A stretch of 64,000 nt of DNA from SMYC01 sp963578475 (GTDB lineage Bacteria > Acidobacteriota > Vicinamibacteria > Marinacidobacterales > SMYC01). A program made the translations under genes and the position numbers. The stretch is taken from the NCBI GenBank assembly GCA_963578475.1, contig CAUZCL010000019.1, forward strand, positions 1 to 64,000, written 5' to 3'. Of the stretch, positions 1-8,698 are shown piece after piece (positions within the stretch are counted from its first letter, which is position 1; each line of letters begins with the position of its first letter). Under the pieces are notes generated by a model. That model did not search any database. It was not told where the DNA came from and saw only the letters and a list, made by a program, of their open reading frames with translations.

Positions 1-419
1 GCTTCTTTGATTTCCTACGCATGGTGGCTCCTTGTCCCCCTATGGAGACGGTTGTTTGGCAGACTTATTCTTAGGCCGGCCAAGGAGCCGCCGCTAACCC
101 AAATTCAACATCCCGCGGGACATCCCCGCATTTTGCTGACCCTGTCACTCCGACGAAAATCAGTGCGGAGTCAATCAAATCCAAGCTGGACCGTGGTTGC
201 AGATTCCCTTCGTGCGGTCTTCGCCATCTCGTTCTGAACGAGATGGCGGGTTGCCCATCGGCGCGCTACTGGAGCTCAGCCCGGGCCGAAAAGAGCTTCA
301 CCACCGGGGCACCGAGCTCCGCGTATGCTCTGCCGCCCATGACGCGAATGCAGGGCACGGGGTTACCCGCAACGTCCACATGTCGGTATGCGGGGGCAGC
401 GATTTCGGTCGATGCGTTC
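1..419. other. No intact gene seen
   Basis: No convincing complete gene lies here. On the minus strand, about 420 down to 290, one frame stays open and reads like the tail of some protein (it contains AYRHVDVAGNP and ends VKLFSARAELQ), directly after the stop of the M3 peptidase. I do not recognise it. The start of the window may hold the edge of another gene, but nothing can be named. Confidence 0.4.
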
Positions 420-2579
420 TTACTTCTCGCCGGGAACGGGAAAGCCGCGGTCTCTCATGAGCGCGTCAATCCGGGGATCACGCCCGCGGAAAGCGCGATA
501 GGCGTCATCCGGGTCGACCGCGTTGCGCACGGCAAACAAGTGGTCGACGAGCTTCTTCGCCAGGTCCTTGTCGTAAAAACCGCCCGGCGCCTCCTGGAAG
601 GCCTCAGCCGCATCGGATGTGAGCACGTCAGCCCACAAGTAGCCGTAATAGCCGGCCGCATAGCCCTCGCCGGAGAAGATGTGCCCGAAATGCGGGCTTC
701 GGTGTCGCATGACGATCTCGCTCGGCATGCTCAGCTCCAAAAGCGCTTCGCGCTCGAAAGCGTCGGGGTCGATTCCCGTCGGATCGGTCGTGTGATACTT
801 CATGTCCACGAGCGCGGAAGCGAGATATTCCGTCGTCTCGAAGCCTTGGTTGAACGTCGAAGCTTTCTTGATTTTTGCGACGAGCTCGTCCGGGATCGAC
901 GCGCCCGTTTCATGGTGAACGAGGTAAGTCTCGATCACCGCGTCGGTCACTAGCCATCGCTCGAGAAGCTGCGACTGAAACTCCGTGTAGTCCCGCACGC
1001 CGCTATTGAGCGTGGGGTATTCGACGGTCGACGAAAAATAGTGCAACGCGTGGCCAAACTCGTGGAACAGCGTTTCGGCGTCGGACCAGGAAACGAGCAC
1101 GGGCTCGCCCGGCGCTCCTTTGATGAAGTTCGAGTTGTTTGAACCGAGCACCGTTTTCTTGCCGTCGAACGTCTCGTGGCCGCGATAGGTGGTCGCCCAG
1201 GCTCCGGAGCGTTTTCCTGGCCGAGCATAGGGGTCGAGATACCAGACGCCGATATGCTCGCCGGATGTCTTGTCCGTAACCTCCCAAACCGTCACGTCCT
1301 CGTGGAAAACGGGGACGGAGTTTTCCGGAACCGGGGTGAAGTCGAGGTAGAACAGCTCGCCGGCGACGAAGAACAATGCCTCGCGAAGTTTGTCTAGCTG
1401 CAGGTATTGTTTCACTTCGTCGGAATCGAGGTCGTACTTCGCCTTACGCACTTTTTCCGCGTAGTAACGATAGTCCCACGGGGCGATGGTGATGTCCGAT
1501 CCATCGGCGTCGGCGATGGCGTGCATATCCGCGACTTCTTCCGCCACCCGAGCCGTTGCCGCGCGCCACACCGCCTCCATCAGCTCGAACGCGCGCTCCG
1601 GCAACTTGGCCATCCGATTCTCGAGTCGCCAAAGAGCATAGTCTTCATAGCCGAGAAGCTGAACGCGCTCGTGTCTGAGCTGCAAGATTTCCGCGATGAT
1701 GGCGTTGTTGTCGTGCTTGTCATCGTTGTCGCCGCGCTGATAGTAAGTGCGCCAGACTTTCTCGCGCAGCCCACGGTCGTTTGCGAATGTCAGGAACGGA
1801 TCCATCGAGGAGCGCGTGTTGGTGACGGCATATTCGCCATCGCCTCCATTTCCCGCGGCGGTGGCCGCGGCGGCCTGCACGAAGGAATCAGGCAATCCGC
1901 CCAATTGATCCTCCGTGAGGTAGTGGACATATCCCTCCTCGTCGGCGAGAACATTATTCCCAAACTGCGTATGAATCTCGGCTAGCCGCTGATTGATGAC
2001 CGCGTAGCGCTCTTTCGCTTCATCTGAAAGCGTTGCGCCATTACGCGCAAAGCCGTCATAGACTAGCGACACTAGACGTTTTTGGTCGGGCCGCAGTGAC
2101 GCCATCTCTTCGCCCTCGTAGACCGCTTTGATGCGCGAAAAGAGTGCGGCGTTCTGGGTGATCTTCGAGTTGAACTCCGAGAGTTTGGGCGCCATTTCAC
2201 CCTGAATCTCGCGGAATTCCGGCGTGGAGAGGTTCGCGCTCCAGATCCCCCAATAGGTGAATACGCGGGCGAGATCGCGCCCCGCGCGCTCCAATGCGAG
2301 AATCGTATTCTCGAATGTGGGGGGGGCGGAGTTCCTCGCGATCACGTCGACTTCGTCCAAGTTCAAAGCCATGCCGCCCTCGAGAGCCGGTTTCAGAGCG
2401 ACGAGGTCCATTTTGTCGAACGCCGGCACGCCGCCGTAGCTCCCCGACCACTCTGCCAATAAGATATTGCGTTCGCCTTTGGATTCGTCGCGCATGTCAC
2501 TGACTCGGTCGGTGCAGGCTACGACGAGAACCGTCGCGCCGATACCCACGGCTTTCAAAAGAGTTCTATGACTAGCCAT
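420..2579 (-). CDS. M3 family zinc oligopeptidase, lipoprotein (Dcp-like)
   Basis: Predicted peptidyl-dipeptidase/oligopeptidase of family M3, which cleaves short peptides with a zinc ion. The zinc motif HEFGHALH is clear near residue 500, followed by the family's ESQ-type region (YTEFQSQLLERW), and the C-terminal end matches the usual helical domain. The length, about 719 residues, is normal for Dcp. I chose the ATG at 2579 because GGAGAG lies five bases upstream; an in-frame ATG at 2591 is the alternative. The N-terminus is a lipoprotein signal with lipobox VVAC, so the enzyme is probably anchored in the periplasm and degrades peptides there. It stands alone on the minus strand. Confidence 0.93.
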   Translation of the reverse strand: MASHRTLLKAVGIGATVLVVACTDRVSDMRDESKGERNILLAEWSGSYGGVPAFDKMDLVALKPALEGGMALNLDEVDVIARNSAPPTFENTILALERAGRDLARVFTYWGIWSANLSTPEFREIQGEMAPKLSEFNSKITQNAALFSRIKAVYEGEEMASLRPDQKRLVSLVYDGFARNGATLSDEAKERYAVINQRLAEIHTQFGNNVLADEEGYVHYLTEDQLGGLPDSFVQAAAATAAGNGGDGEYAVTNTRSSMDPFLTFANDRGLREKVWRTYYQRGDNDDKHDNNAIIAEILQLRHERVQLLGYEDYALWRLENRMAKLPERAFELMEAVWRAATARVAEEVADMHAIADADGSDITIAPWDYRYYAEKVRKAKYDLDSDEVKQYLQLDKLREALFFVAGELFYLDFTPVPENSVPVFHEDVTVWEVTDKTSGEHIGVWYLDPYARPGKRSGAWATTYRGHETFDGKKTVLGSNNSNFIKGAPGEPVLVSWSDAETLFHEFGHALHYFSSTVEYPTLNSGVRDYTEFQSQLLERWLVTDAVIETYLVHHETGASIPDELVAKIKKASTFNQGFETTEYLASALVDMKYHTTDPTGIDPDAFEREALLELSMPSEIVMRHRSPHFGHIFSGEGYAAGYYGYLWADVLTSDAAEAFQEAPGGFYDKDLAKKLVDHLFAVRNAVDPDDAYRAFRGRDPRIDALMRDRGFPVPGEK

Positions 2580-2824
2580 TGAGCTCTCCATTCTGGCGCA
2601 GGATTGTATCAGCTGCGGATGGATCGACGAGGTCGAGAGGACGCGCTCGAACCACGGACACGTCTCGTACAACGTGACCACCACCTATCTCACTATGGCC
2701 GTGCTGCGCGCAGCGTCGCGACGCTCAGTGCGATGAAGTTCGATCCGGTCGAAGCGTTGCCCACGAGCATTGGTGTTTGATGCGCGCGCTTCGTTCTAGC
2801 GAAGCTCGCAGCCGTCAACTCCGT

Positions 2825-3107
2825 CTAGAACAGCACGCGAGCCGCGCCTCTTTCCTCGATGAGCTGTTCCATGTAGGAGAGCAACGCGCGCCGCACCGCT
2901 TCCGCGTCCCAGGAGACCTCGGGAAGCTCTACATCGTGGATCGATTCACCCATCGCGAGCGTGACGCTGTTCCGCGCGAGCCGAGAGGAGCTCGATGGCG
3001 GAGCGCACCAGTGCTCCTGGATCCAATCGAGTGAAGGATATCTTCTCGTCGGTTCTCGTCGTTGCCAGCACCCGCTCCACGAGTGCCTCCAAACGATAGC
3101 TCTCGAG
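2825..3107 (-). pseudogene. Sensor histidine kinase fragment
   Basis: Two overlapping minus frames together read as the part of a histidine kinase between the dimerisation helices and the ATPase domain: YRLEALVERVLATTRT, then LDPGALVRSAIELLSARAE, a break, and VELPEVSWDAEAVRRALL. The phospho-acceptor helix upstream and the N, G1 and G2 boxes downstream are absent, and one frameshift separates the halves (a TGA follows ARDG). The surrounding 2580-3332 stretch has no intact gene. On the plus strand about 2717-2781 a short tail reads like the end of a MacB/FtsX-type permease (MKFDPVEAL), and GCTTCG/CGAAGC at 2788-2805 can form a hairpin. Confidence 0.5.
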
Positions 3108-3332
3108 CGCCACCCAAAGCGTATGTCAATCGGGTCACAGGCCATCATACCCCCTCGGTCCCAGCCGGAATGTCATGCCATTGTCAGGGCGCCATCTGCT
3201 AGCAGAACAACCCCGCACTACAATGGATAAAGCTAGTCCGCAATATGGGCGCTTGCTCGTCCGAAAGACTCATTGTCCTCGATAGCACATACCGATTAGA
3301 ACGCGAAACAGATTGATGATTGGATCAGCTAC

Positions 3333-5540
3333 TTGTTGAAAACGCACTTGAGACCGCACTCCGTCCACAGGATGCTCGCCGCGGGACTCTTTTTCGTCCC
3401 CCTCACCGGCTTTCTCGAGAGCGCGGTTGTAGCGAAGGAAATCGCCGCCAATCGAGAAACTTACCAGGTCGAAGCCCGCTACATCGTGGACATCCCGGAG
3501 ATCGACGGCGTCTTGGACGAAGAGGTTTGGCAAAGCGCCCGGATCATCGACCAGTTCACACAGCAAGAGCCGAACGAAGGTGCTCCGGCAACGGAACGAA
3601 CCGAAGTCAGGATAATTTATGCTGAGGCCTGGCTCTTCATCGGCGTCGAGGCCTACGACTCCGGCGAGCTCGTCGCCACGGAAATGAGACGTGATTCCGA
3701 CAGGATCCTGGAGGAAGACAACTTCCAGGTCATCATCGATACCTTCAACGACTCTCGTTCGGGATACATGTTCGTCACCAACCCACTGGGCGCCAAGCTC
3801 GAGCAGCAGATCTTCGAGGAGGGTGAAGGCCAGGGTCGTGGAAACAACTCCAACGTCAATCGCAACTGGGATGGCGTCTGGATGGTTGCCTCACGCCGGA
3901 ACGCCACCGGGTGGACCGCCGAGATCGCCATCCCCATGACGACCGTGCGCTTTCGGCGGCTCGAAGCACAGACGTGGGGCATCAATTTCATGCGCACCAT
4001 TCGGCGCAAGAACGAGAGTGTCTTTTGGGCTCCGGTTCCCAAAGCCTACGCCTTGACCCGGGTCAGTCTCGCCGGCACGCTTACAGGTCTGCGGTCGCTG
4101 AGCCAGGGAGTGGATCTCCGTATCAAGCCGTACGTCCTCGCCGGCACCGACACAAGCCGCGCGGACACGGAAACGAGGACGTCGGCCCTCCGAGATGTGG
4201 GGCTCGATGTGAAGTACGGGATCAGCTCGAGCATGAATCTCGATTTGACCGTGAACACCGATTTCGCCCAAGTCGAGGCCGACGAGCAGCAGGTGAACTT
4301 GACGCGTTTCAGTTTGTTTTTTCCCGAGAAGAGAGATTTCTTTTTGGAGAATGCCGGGCAGTTCAACGTTGGAACACAGGGTGGGCAACATTTGTTTTTC
4401 AGTCGCCGCATAGGCCTCGGTGACTCTGGTGAGCCCATTCCCATTCTTGGTGGGGCCAGACTGACGGGAAAGGTCGGTCGCAACAACATTGCCTTTATGG
4501 ATTTGCAGACAGACGATGCTTTCGGAGCGCCGGGCGAGAACTTTCTCGTCACCCGCTATAGCCGGGATATTCTTTCTAAATCGAAGGTCGGCGGCCTGCT
4601 CATCAACAAACAGTCAGGATCGCAATACAATCGCACCTTCGCAGCCGATGCGACCTTGGCTCTAGGCAATCATCTGACCATCAACTCCTTCCTTGCAAAG
4701 ACCTCCTCGCCCGACATCACGTCGGGAGACAAGATGTTTTGGGGCCGCGTCGGCTGGCTCGATCAAAACTGGAATCTCTTCGCGCAATACACGGATATCC
4801 AGGACAACTTCAACGCGGAAGTCGGCTTCATCCCGCGTCGTGGAATTCGCACGACGAATTTCCATATAGGACCGACGCCGCGTCCGAAGAAGTTCAACAT
4901 TCGCGTCATGCTTCCAATGCTGAACATGACCTATACAACGGATCAGAACAACCGTCTTCTATCCCGCCGCGTCCACTACATGGTCGGTTTCAGGATGGAG
5001 AATGGCGCCTTTATCAACTTCATTTACAACCGGCGTTTCGAGCAGCTCGACGTGCCTTTCCGGATTCAAGAGGACGTGACGATTCCGGCGGGCGCCTACA
5101 GTTTTGGTGCCTGGAACTTCACCCTCAACTCCGACCCATCGAAACGGATCTACGAGCGCTTCACCTACGCCCCCCAGACTTTCTTCGACGGTAAAAGAAC
5201 GGATATCAACGCTGCGATAGGGCTGCGCGCGACCAACCGGTTCGCCACCGAGTTCCAATACCGGCGTAATGACGTGGATCTGCCAGACGGTGAATTCGTA
5301 GTGAATCTAGGGATACTCAGGTTGGACTACGCACTGTCTCCGCGGACGACCCTGAGAGGCCTCTTTCAGTACAACTCCTCCACGAAACAGCTGAGCACGA
5401 CCGTTCGGTTCAATTTCCGATACACGCCCGGGAGCGACCTCTACATCGCCTACGATGAGCTGCGAGAAGACGATCAAATCATGTCCTTCGTGAGAGATCG
5501 TCGCCTGGTCGTCAAGATGACCTACCTCTTGTCACGGTAG
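3333..5540 (+). CDS. DUF5916 / carbohydrate-binding family 9-like outer membrane barrel protein
   Basis: 735 residues. After an N-terminal signal segment come a CBM9-like beta-sandwich (about residues 45-240, with IDGVLDEEVW and the FQVIIDTF/WTAEIAIP elements) and a DUF5916 domain (about 250-735) rich in alternating aromatic strands, typical of an outer-membrane beta-barrel; FFPEKRDFFLENAGQF is a recognisable family motif. The function in this family is unproven; ligand binding or surface hydrolysis is often proposed. The annotated start is a TTG with further TTG codons beside it. The first ATG, at 3372, would leave a signal peptide without a basic start, so the upstream start is preferred, with some doubt. 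No operon partner is evident. Confidence 0.85.
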   Translation: MLKTHLRPHSVHRMLAAGLFFVPLTGFLESAVVAKEIAANRETYQVEARYIVDIPEIDGVLDEEVWQSARIIDQFTQQEPNEGAPATERTEVRIIYAEAWLFIGVEAYDSGELVATEMRRDSDRILEEDNFQVIIDTFNDSRSGYMFVTNPLGAKLEQQIFEEGEGQGRGNNSNVNRNWDGVWMVASRRNATGWTAEIAIPMTTVRFRRLEAQTWGINFMRTIRRKNESVFWAPVPKAYALTRVSLAGTLTGLRSLSQGVDLRIKPYVLAGTDTSRADTETRTSALRDVGLDVKYGISSSMNLDLTVNTDFAQVEADEQQVNLTRFSLFFPEKRDFFLENAGQFNVGTQGGQHLFFSRRIGLGDSGEPIPILGGARLTGKVGRNNIAFMDLQTDDAFGAPGENFLVTRYSRDILSKSKVGGLLINKQSGSQYNRTFAADATLALGNHLTINSFLAKTSSPDITSGDKMFWGRVGWLDQNWNLFAQYTDIQDNFNAEVGFIPRRGIRTTNFHIGPTPRPKKFNIRVMLPMLNMTYTTDQNNRLLSRRVHYMVGFRMENGAFINFIYNRRFEQLDVPFRIQEDVTIPAGAYSFGAWNFTLNSDPSKRIYERFTYAPQTFFDGKRTDINAAIGLRATNRFATEFQYRRNDVDLPDGEFVVNLGILRLDYALSPRTTLRGLFQYNSSTKQLSTTVRFNFRYTPGSDLYIAYDELREDDQIMSFVRDRRLVVKMTYLLSR

Positions 5541-5644
5541 CGTATGTCGACCTCGCATGAAGGCACTGCGAGTTCTCCATGGAACCCGCGATCGGCGAAG
5601 ACAGCTGGTCTGCGCTAGCTCCGACAACGAGGTAGAATCTGGCC

Positions 5645-6115
5645 ATGATTGCCGCCGTTGCTCTCGCCCTCGCCCTTGTAGACATCTCTGTCGCCCTCTA
5701 TGTCGGAGAGGCCCGGAATTTCGATCCGGAGGCGGGCCTGCTCATTCGAGAAAGCGCCTCGCCAGACGGTGGAATCCTCCGCTACGAAAGGCCGGTGGTG
5801 CTCCTTCCTGTCACCATGGCGGTAGGCGAGACCCACACGAGCCAGCGTCGCTTCGTCCTGCGCGTCGATGGTGAGAAGCGGGAGGTGGGCGCTCACTACT
5901 TCGAAGCAGAGCTTCTCGCCGTGGAAGCTTTTGAAGACTACGAGGACTGTCTGAAGATCCGCCGGTACATGCTGCGTATGGACTATTCAGGCACCGAATA
6001 TGGCGAGAACGTGATCGAGTGGTACGCTCGTGGCCTCGGTCTCGTCAAAGCCGAAGGCGAGCGCTTCTGGAGGGACGCAGAAGGCAACAAGACGCGAACG
6101 GAGCGTATAGAGTAA
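5645..6115 (+). CDS. Hypothetical secreted protein
   Basis: 156 residues beginning with a hydrophobic segment (IAAVALALALVDISVAL) that looks like a signal peptide or membrane anchor. The mature part is acidic and strand-rich, with EDYEDCLKIRRYML and VIEWYARGLGLVKAEG; the latter recalls small periplasmic beta-sandwich proteins that end in a trailing tryptophan/tyrosine repeat. I do not recognise the family. It ends 15 bases before the end of the convergent PLP enzyme gene. Confidence 0.6.
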   Translation: MIAAVALALALVDISVALYVGEARNFDPEAGLLIRESASPDGGILRYERPVVLLPVTMAVGETHTSQRRFVLRVDGEKREVGAHYFEAELLAVEAFEDYEDCLKIRRYMLRMDYSGTEYGENVIEWYARGLGLVKAEGERFWRDAEGNKTRTERIE

Positions 6116-6130
6116 AGCCGTTCGCCCGCC

Positions 6131-7282
6131 TCAGACTTTCTCGAGCGCTTTTTCGAGGTCGTCGATCAAGTCCTGCGCGTCTTCGAGACCGACGGAAAGC
6201 CGCACGAGACCGTCCGTGATCCCGACGCGCTTGCGCTCGGCTTCCTCGACATCGGCATGGGTCATCGTGACCGGATGGGTGACGAGCGACTCGACGGAGC
6301 CGAGGTTCTCCGCGAGCGACCAAAGCTCGAGAGAATCCATGATGGCTTTTCCGGCGGCCATACCGCCTTCCACCTCGAACCACACCATCGCACCGTAGCC
6401 GCTCGCTTGGTGCGTCGCGAGCTCGTACTGCGGATGGGATGGAAGTCCCGGATAGCGGACCGTTGCGACTTTGGGCTGCGCTTCGAGGAATTTCGCGATC
6501 GCCATTGCGTTCGCGGACTGCGCGTCCATGCGCACCGTGAGGGTCTTGCAGCCTTGGAGCGTAAGCCAAGCGACCTGCGGCGACATGATCGAACCCGTCG
6601 CGTTTTGTACGAAAGCAACCTTCTCGTGGAGCTCGTTGGTGGCGCTCACGACGGCTCCACCCACGGTCGCGTTGTGGCCGTCGAGATATTTCGTCGTGCT
6701 ATGGATAACGAGATCGCCGCCGAACTCGATGGGGCGCTGGTAATAAGGTGTCAAGAAGGTGTTGTCGATCGCATGGGGGACGCCGTGCTCTTTTGCGATC
6801 GTGGAGACCGCGGCGATGTCCGTGAGCTTGAGCGTCGGGTTGGCCGGGGTCTCGGTTAGGATGAGGCGCGTGTTGTCGCGCATGCTCTTCTTCACGTCTT
6901 CGGGGTCGGACGTGTCCGCGAAGGTGAACTCGACGCCGAAGCGAGTGAAGACTTTCGTGCACAGTCGATACGTGCCGCCATAGGCTACGTCGGATATAAC
7001 CGCGTGGTCTCCGGCGTTCAGAAATGCGAGGAGCACCCCGTGGATCGCGGCCATGCCCGTCCCGAAGCTGGCGCAGGCTGCCCCACCTTCGAGCTCCGTG
7101 AGTTTCTTGTCGAGCGATTGCACCGTCGGGTTTCCCGAGCGCGAATAGGAATAACCTTTTTCGAGATACCGGTCGACAGATTCCTGCACAAAAGTCGTCG
7201 ATTGGTAGATGGGCGTAAGAATGGACCCGGTGGTGGGATCTGGCTCGACGCCGGCATGAATCTGTTTGGTGGCGAAACGCAT
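6131..7282 (-). CDS. Cystathionine gamma-synthase/gamma-lyase family PLP enzyme
   Basis: 383 residues, the usual length for Cys/Met-metabolism PLP enzymes. Visible family landmarks are the N-terminal TKQIHAG, YSRSGNPT, the phosphate-binding region FGTGMAAIHG, DNTFLTPYYQRP, and the PLP lysine in HSTTKYLDGHN. Such enzymes act on cystathionine, O-acylhomoserine or methionine in the cytoplasm; sequence alone does not separate synthase, lyase and methionine gamma-lyase, so no symbol is given. The ATG at 7282 has an AGGAGA just upstream. It diverges from the FAD oxidoreductase, with about 64 bases between the two starts. Confidence 0.9.
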   Translation of the reverse strand: MRFATKQIHAGVEPDPTTGSILTPIYQSTTFVQESVDRYLEKGYSYSRSGNPTVQSLDKKLTELEGGAACASFGTGMAAIHGVLLAFLNAGDHAVISDVAYGGTYRLCTKVFTRFGVEFTFADTSDPEDVKKSMRDNTRLILTETPANPTLKLTDIAAVSTIAKEHGVPHAIDNTFLTPYYQRPIEFGGDLVIHSTTKYLDGHNATVGGAVVSATNELHEKVAFVQNATGSIMSPQVAWLTLQGCKTLTVRMDAQSANAMAIAKFLEAQPKVATVRYPGLPSHPQYELATHQASGYGAMVWFEVEGGMAAGKAIMDSLELWSLAENLGSVESLVTHPVTMTHADVEEAERKRVGITDGLVRLSVGLEDAQDLIDDLEKALEKV

Positions 7283-7346
7283 TCACTTTTCTCCTAGACG
7301 CTTGGCAAACGACTCATGATAGCTTAGGTTGCGTCCGGAGGACGAT

Positions 7347-7406
7347 ATGATCACGAGACGGAGCTTTTTGAAATCGAGCGGCGCGCTCGTCGCGGCGGGA
7401 GCGTGA
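7347..7406 (+). other. Twin-arginine leader cut off from the FAD oxidoreductase by a frameshift
   Basis: An ATG with a good GGAGGA site five bases upstream opens a 19-codon frame, MITRRSFLKSSGALVAAGA, which is a textbook Tat signal (RRSFLK). It ends at a TGA that overlaps the GTG opening the oxidoreductase frame. Loss of one base between about 7395 and 7405 would explain why leader and enzyme are no longer in one frame. Tat-exported members of this oxidoreductase group are common in related bacteria. Confidence 0.7.
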
Positions 7407-8548
7407 GCATCCGAGCGGCACAGGGGCAGCATATCGTGGTCGTCGGGGCTGGCGTCTTCGGTGGGTGGACCGCGTTGTCGCTGCTTCGAAAAAGCGCCCG
7501 CGTGACCCTGGTCGACGCTTGGGGACCGGGACACGCCCGCGCGAGTTCGGGCGGCGAGACGCGGGTCATCCGGGCTTCCTATGGCGGCCATAAAATCTAC
7601 GTCGAGCTCGTGGCGCGTGCGCTCGAGCTCTGGCGTGACAACGAAAAGCGGTGGAACAAGAAGCTGCTCTTCGAATGCGGCTCGCTGCGTCTGAGAAAAG
7701 ATGCGTCCTACGCGAAGAGTGCTGTACCGCTGCTCGAAGGCGCGGGGCTAAAGATTGAAGAGCTCACGCCGTCCGAAGCAGGCAAGCGATTCCCGCAAAT
7801 CAACATGGACGGCGTCGGGTGGGCTCTTTACGAGCACGACGCCGGATACTTGCTTGCTCGGCGAGCGTGCCAGGCGGTGCTCGAGTCCTTCATCGCGGAG
7901 GGCGGCAGCTATCGCCAGCTCGCGGTGAAGTCGACCGATCTCGAGGTCGGGCTACCGGAAGGGTTGTTTCTCTCTGACGGTACCTACCAGCTCGCGGACC
8001 AATACGTCTTGGCCTGCGGCCCGTGGCTCGGAAAGCTGTTCCCCGAGACCATCGGCGAGCGCATCCGGCCCAACCGGCAAGAAGTTTTCTTCTTCGGGAC
8101 GCCCGCAGGCGATGCCCGCTTCGGCGAGACAGAGATGCCTTGCTTTCTCGACGGCGCGGTCAGCCCGAGCTTTTACGGCATCCCGGGGAACGAGTGGCGC
8201 GGGTTCAAAATCGCGGGCGGGACGCCGAACGCGCCGACCTTCGACCCGACGAATGGCGACCGCAGCGCCACGCCGGATCTCGTCGCCGCGGCGCGTCGCT
8301 ACATGGAGATGCGCTTCCCGGCGCTAAAAGGCGCGCCACTCATCGGCTCCAAAGTGTGCCAATACGAGAGCTCGCTCGATGACGATTTCATCGTCGACCA
8401 GCATCCGAAAGCGGACCATGTTTGGATCCTGGGCGGTGGCTCGGGCCACGGCTTCAAGCACGGCCCCGCCTTTGGCGAACGGGTTGCCTCCCAAATATTA
8501 GGCGAGCGCAACAAGGACGCGCTCTTCTCGTTGAGCCGATTCGCGTAG
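7403..8548 (+). CDS. FAD-dependent oxidoreductase, sarcosine oxidase/MSOX-like (frame starts after a broken Tat leader)
   Basis: 381 residues of the DAO family. The Rossmann dinucleotide motif VVVGAGVFGGWTAL opens the protein, followed by the flavin-contacting SSGGETRVIRASYG typical of monomeric sarcosine oxidase, and the C-terminal ILGGGSGHGFKHGPAFGE. It probably oxidises an N-methyl or secondary amine with oxygen. The frame can begin at GTG 7403, but no ribosome site precedes that codon; the ATG and Shine-Dalgarno belong to the Tat leader in another frame. So the gene is either a fresh frameshift mutant, has an error at about 7400, or is translationally coupled. The catalytic domain itself is intact. 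Confidence 0.85.
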   Translation: MSIRAAQGQHIVVVGAGVFGGWTALSLLRKSARVTLVDAWGPGHARASSGGETRVIRASYGGHKIYVELVARALELWRDNEKRWNKKLLFECGSLRLRKDASYAKSAVPLLEGAGLKIEELTPSEAGKRFPQINMDGVGWALYEHDAGYLLARRACQAVLESFIAEGGSYRQLAVKSTDLEVGLPEGLFLSDGTYQLADQYVLACGPWLGKLFPETIGERIRPNRQEVFFFGTPAGDARFGETEMPCFLDGAVSPSFYGIPGNEWRGFKIAGGTPNAPTFDPTNGDRSATPDLVAAARRYMEMRFPALKGAPLIGSKVCQYESSLDDDFIVDQHPKADHVWILGGGSGHGFKHGPAFGERVASQILGERNKDALFSLSRFA

Positions 8549-8698
8549 CGTCGGCGCCGCATCAATTGCGCCCGCTGCTGTAGAATCACTACGAATGCGG
8601 TTCGCGATCCTCACTCCGCTCGCCGTCGCCCTGGACCGCTACGCCCGTCGAAACTGGGGTCATCATCTTCGAGAGCCCCGCGGAAGCTTGGTGGACCG

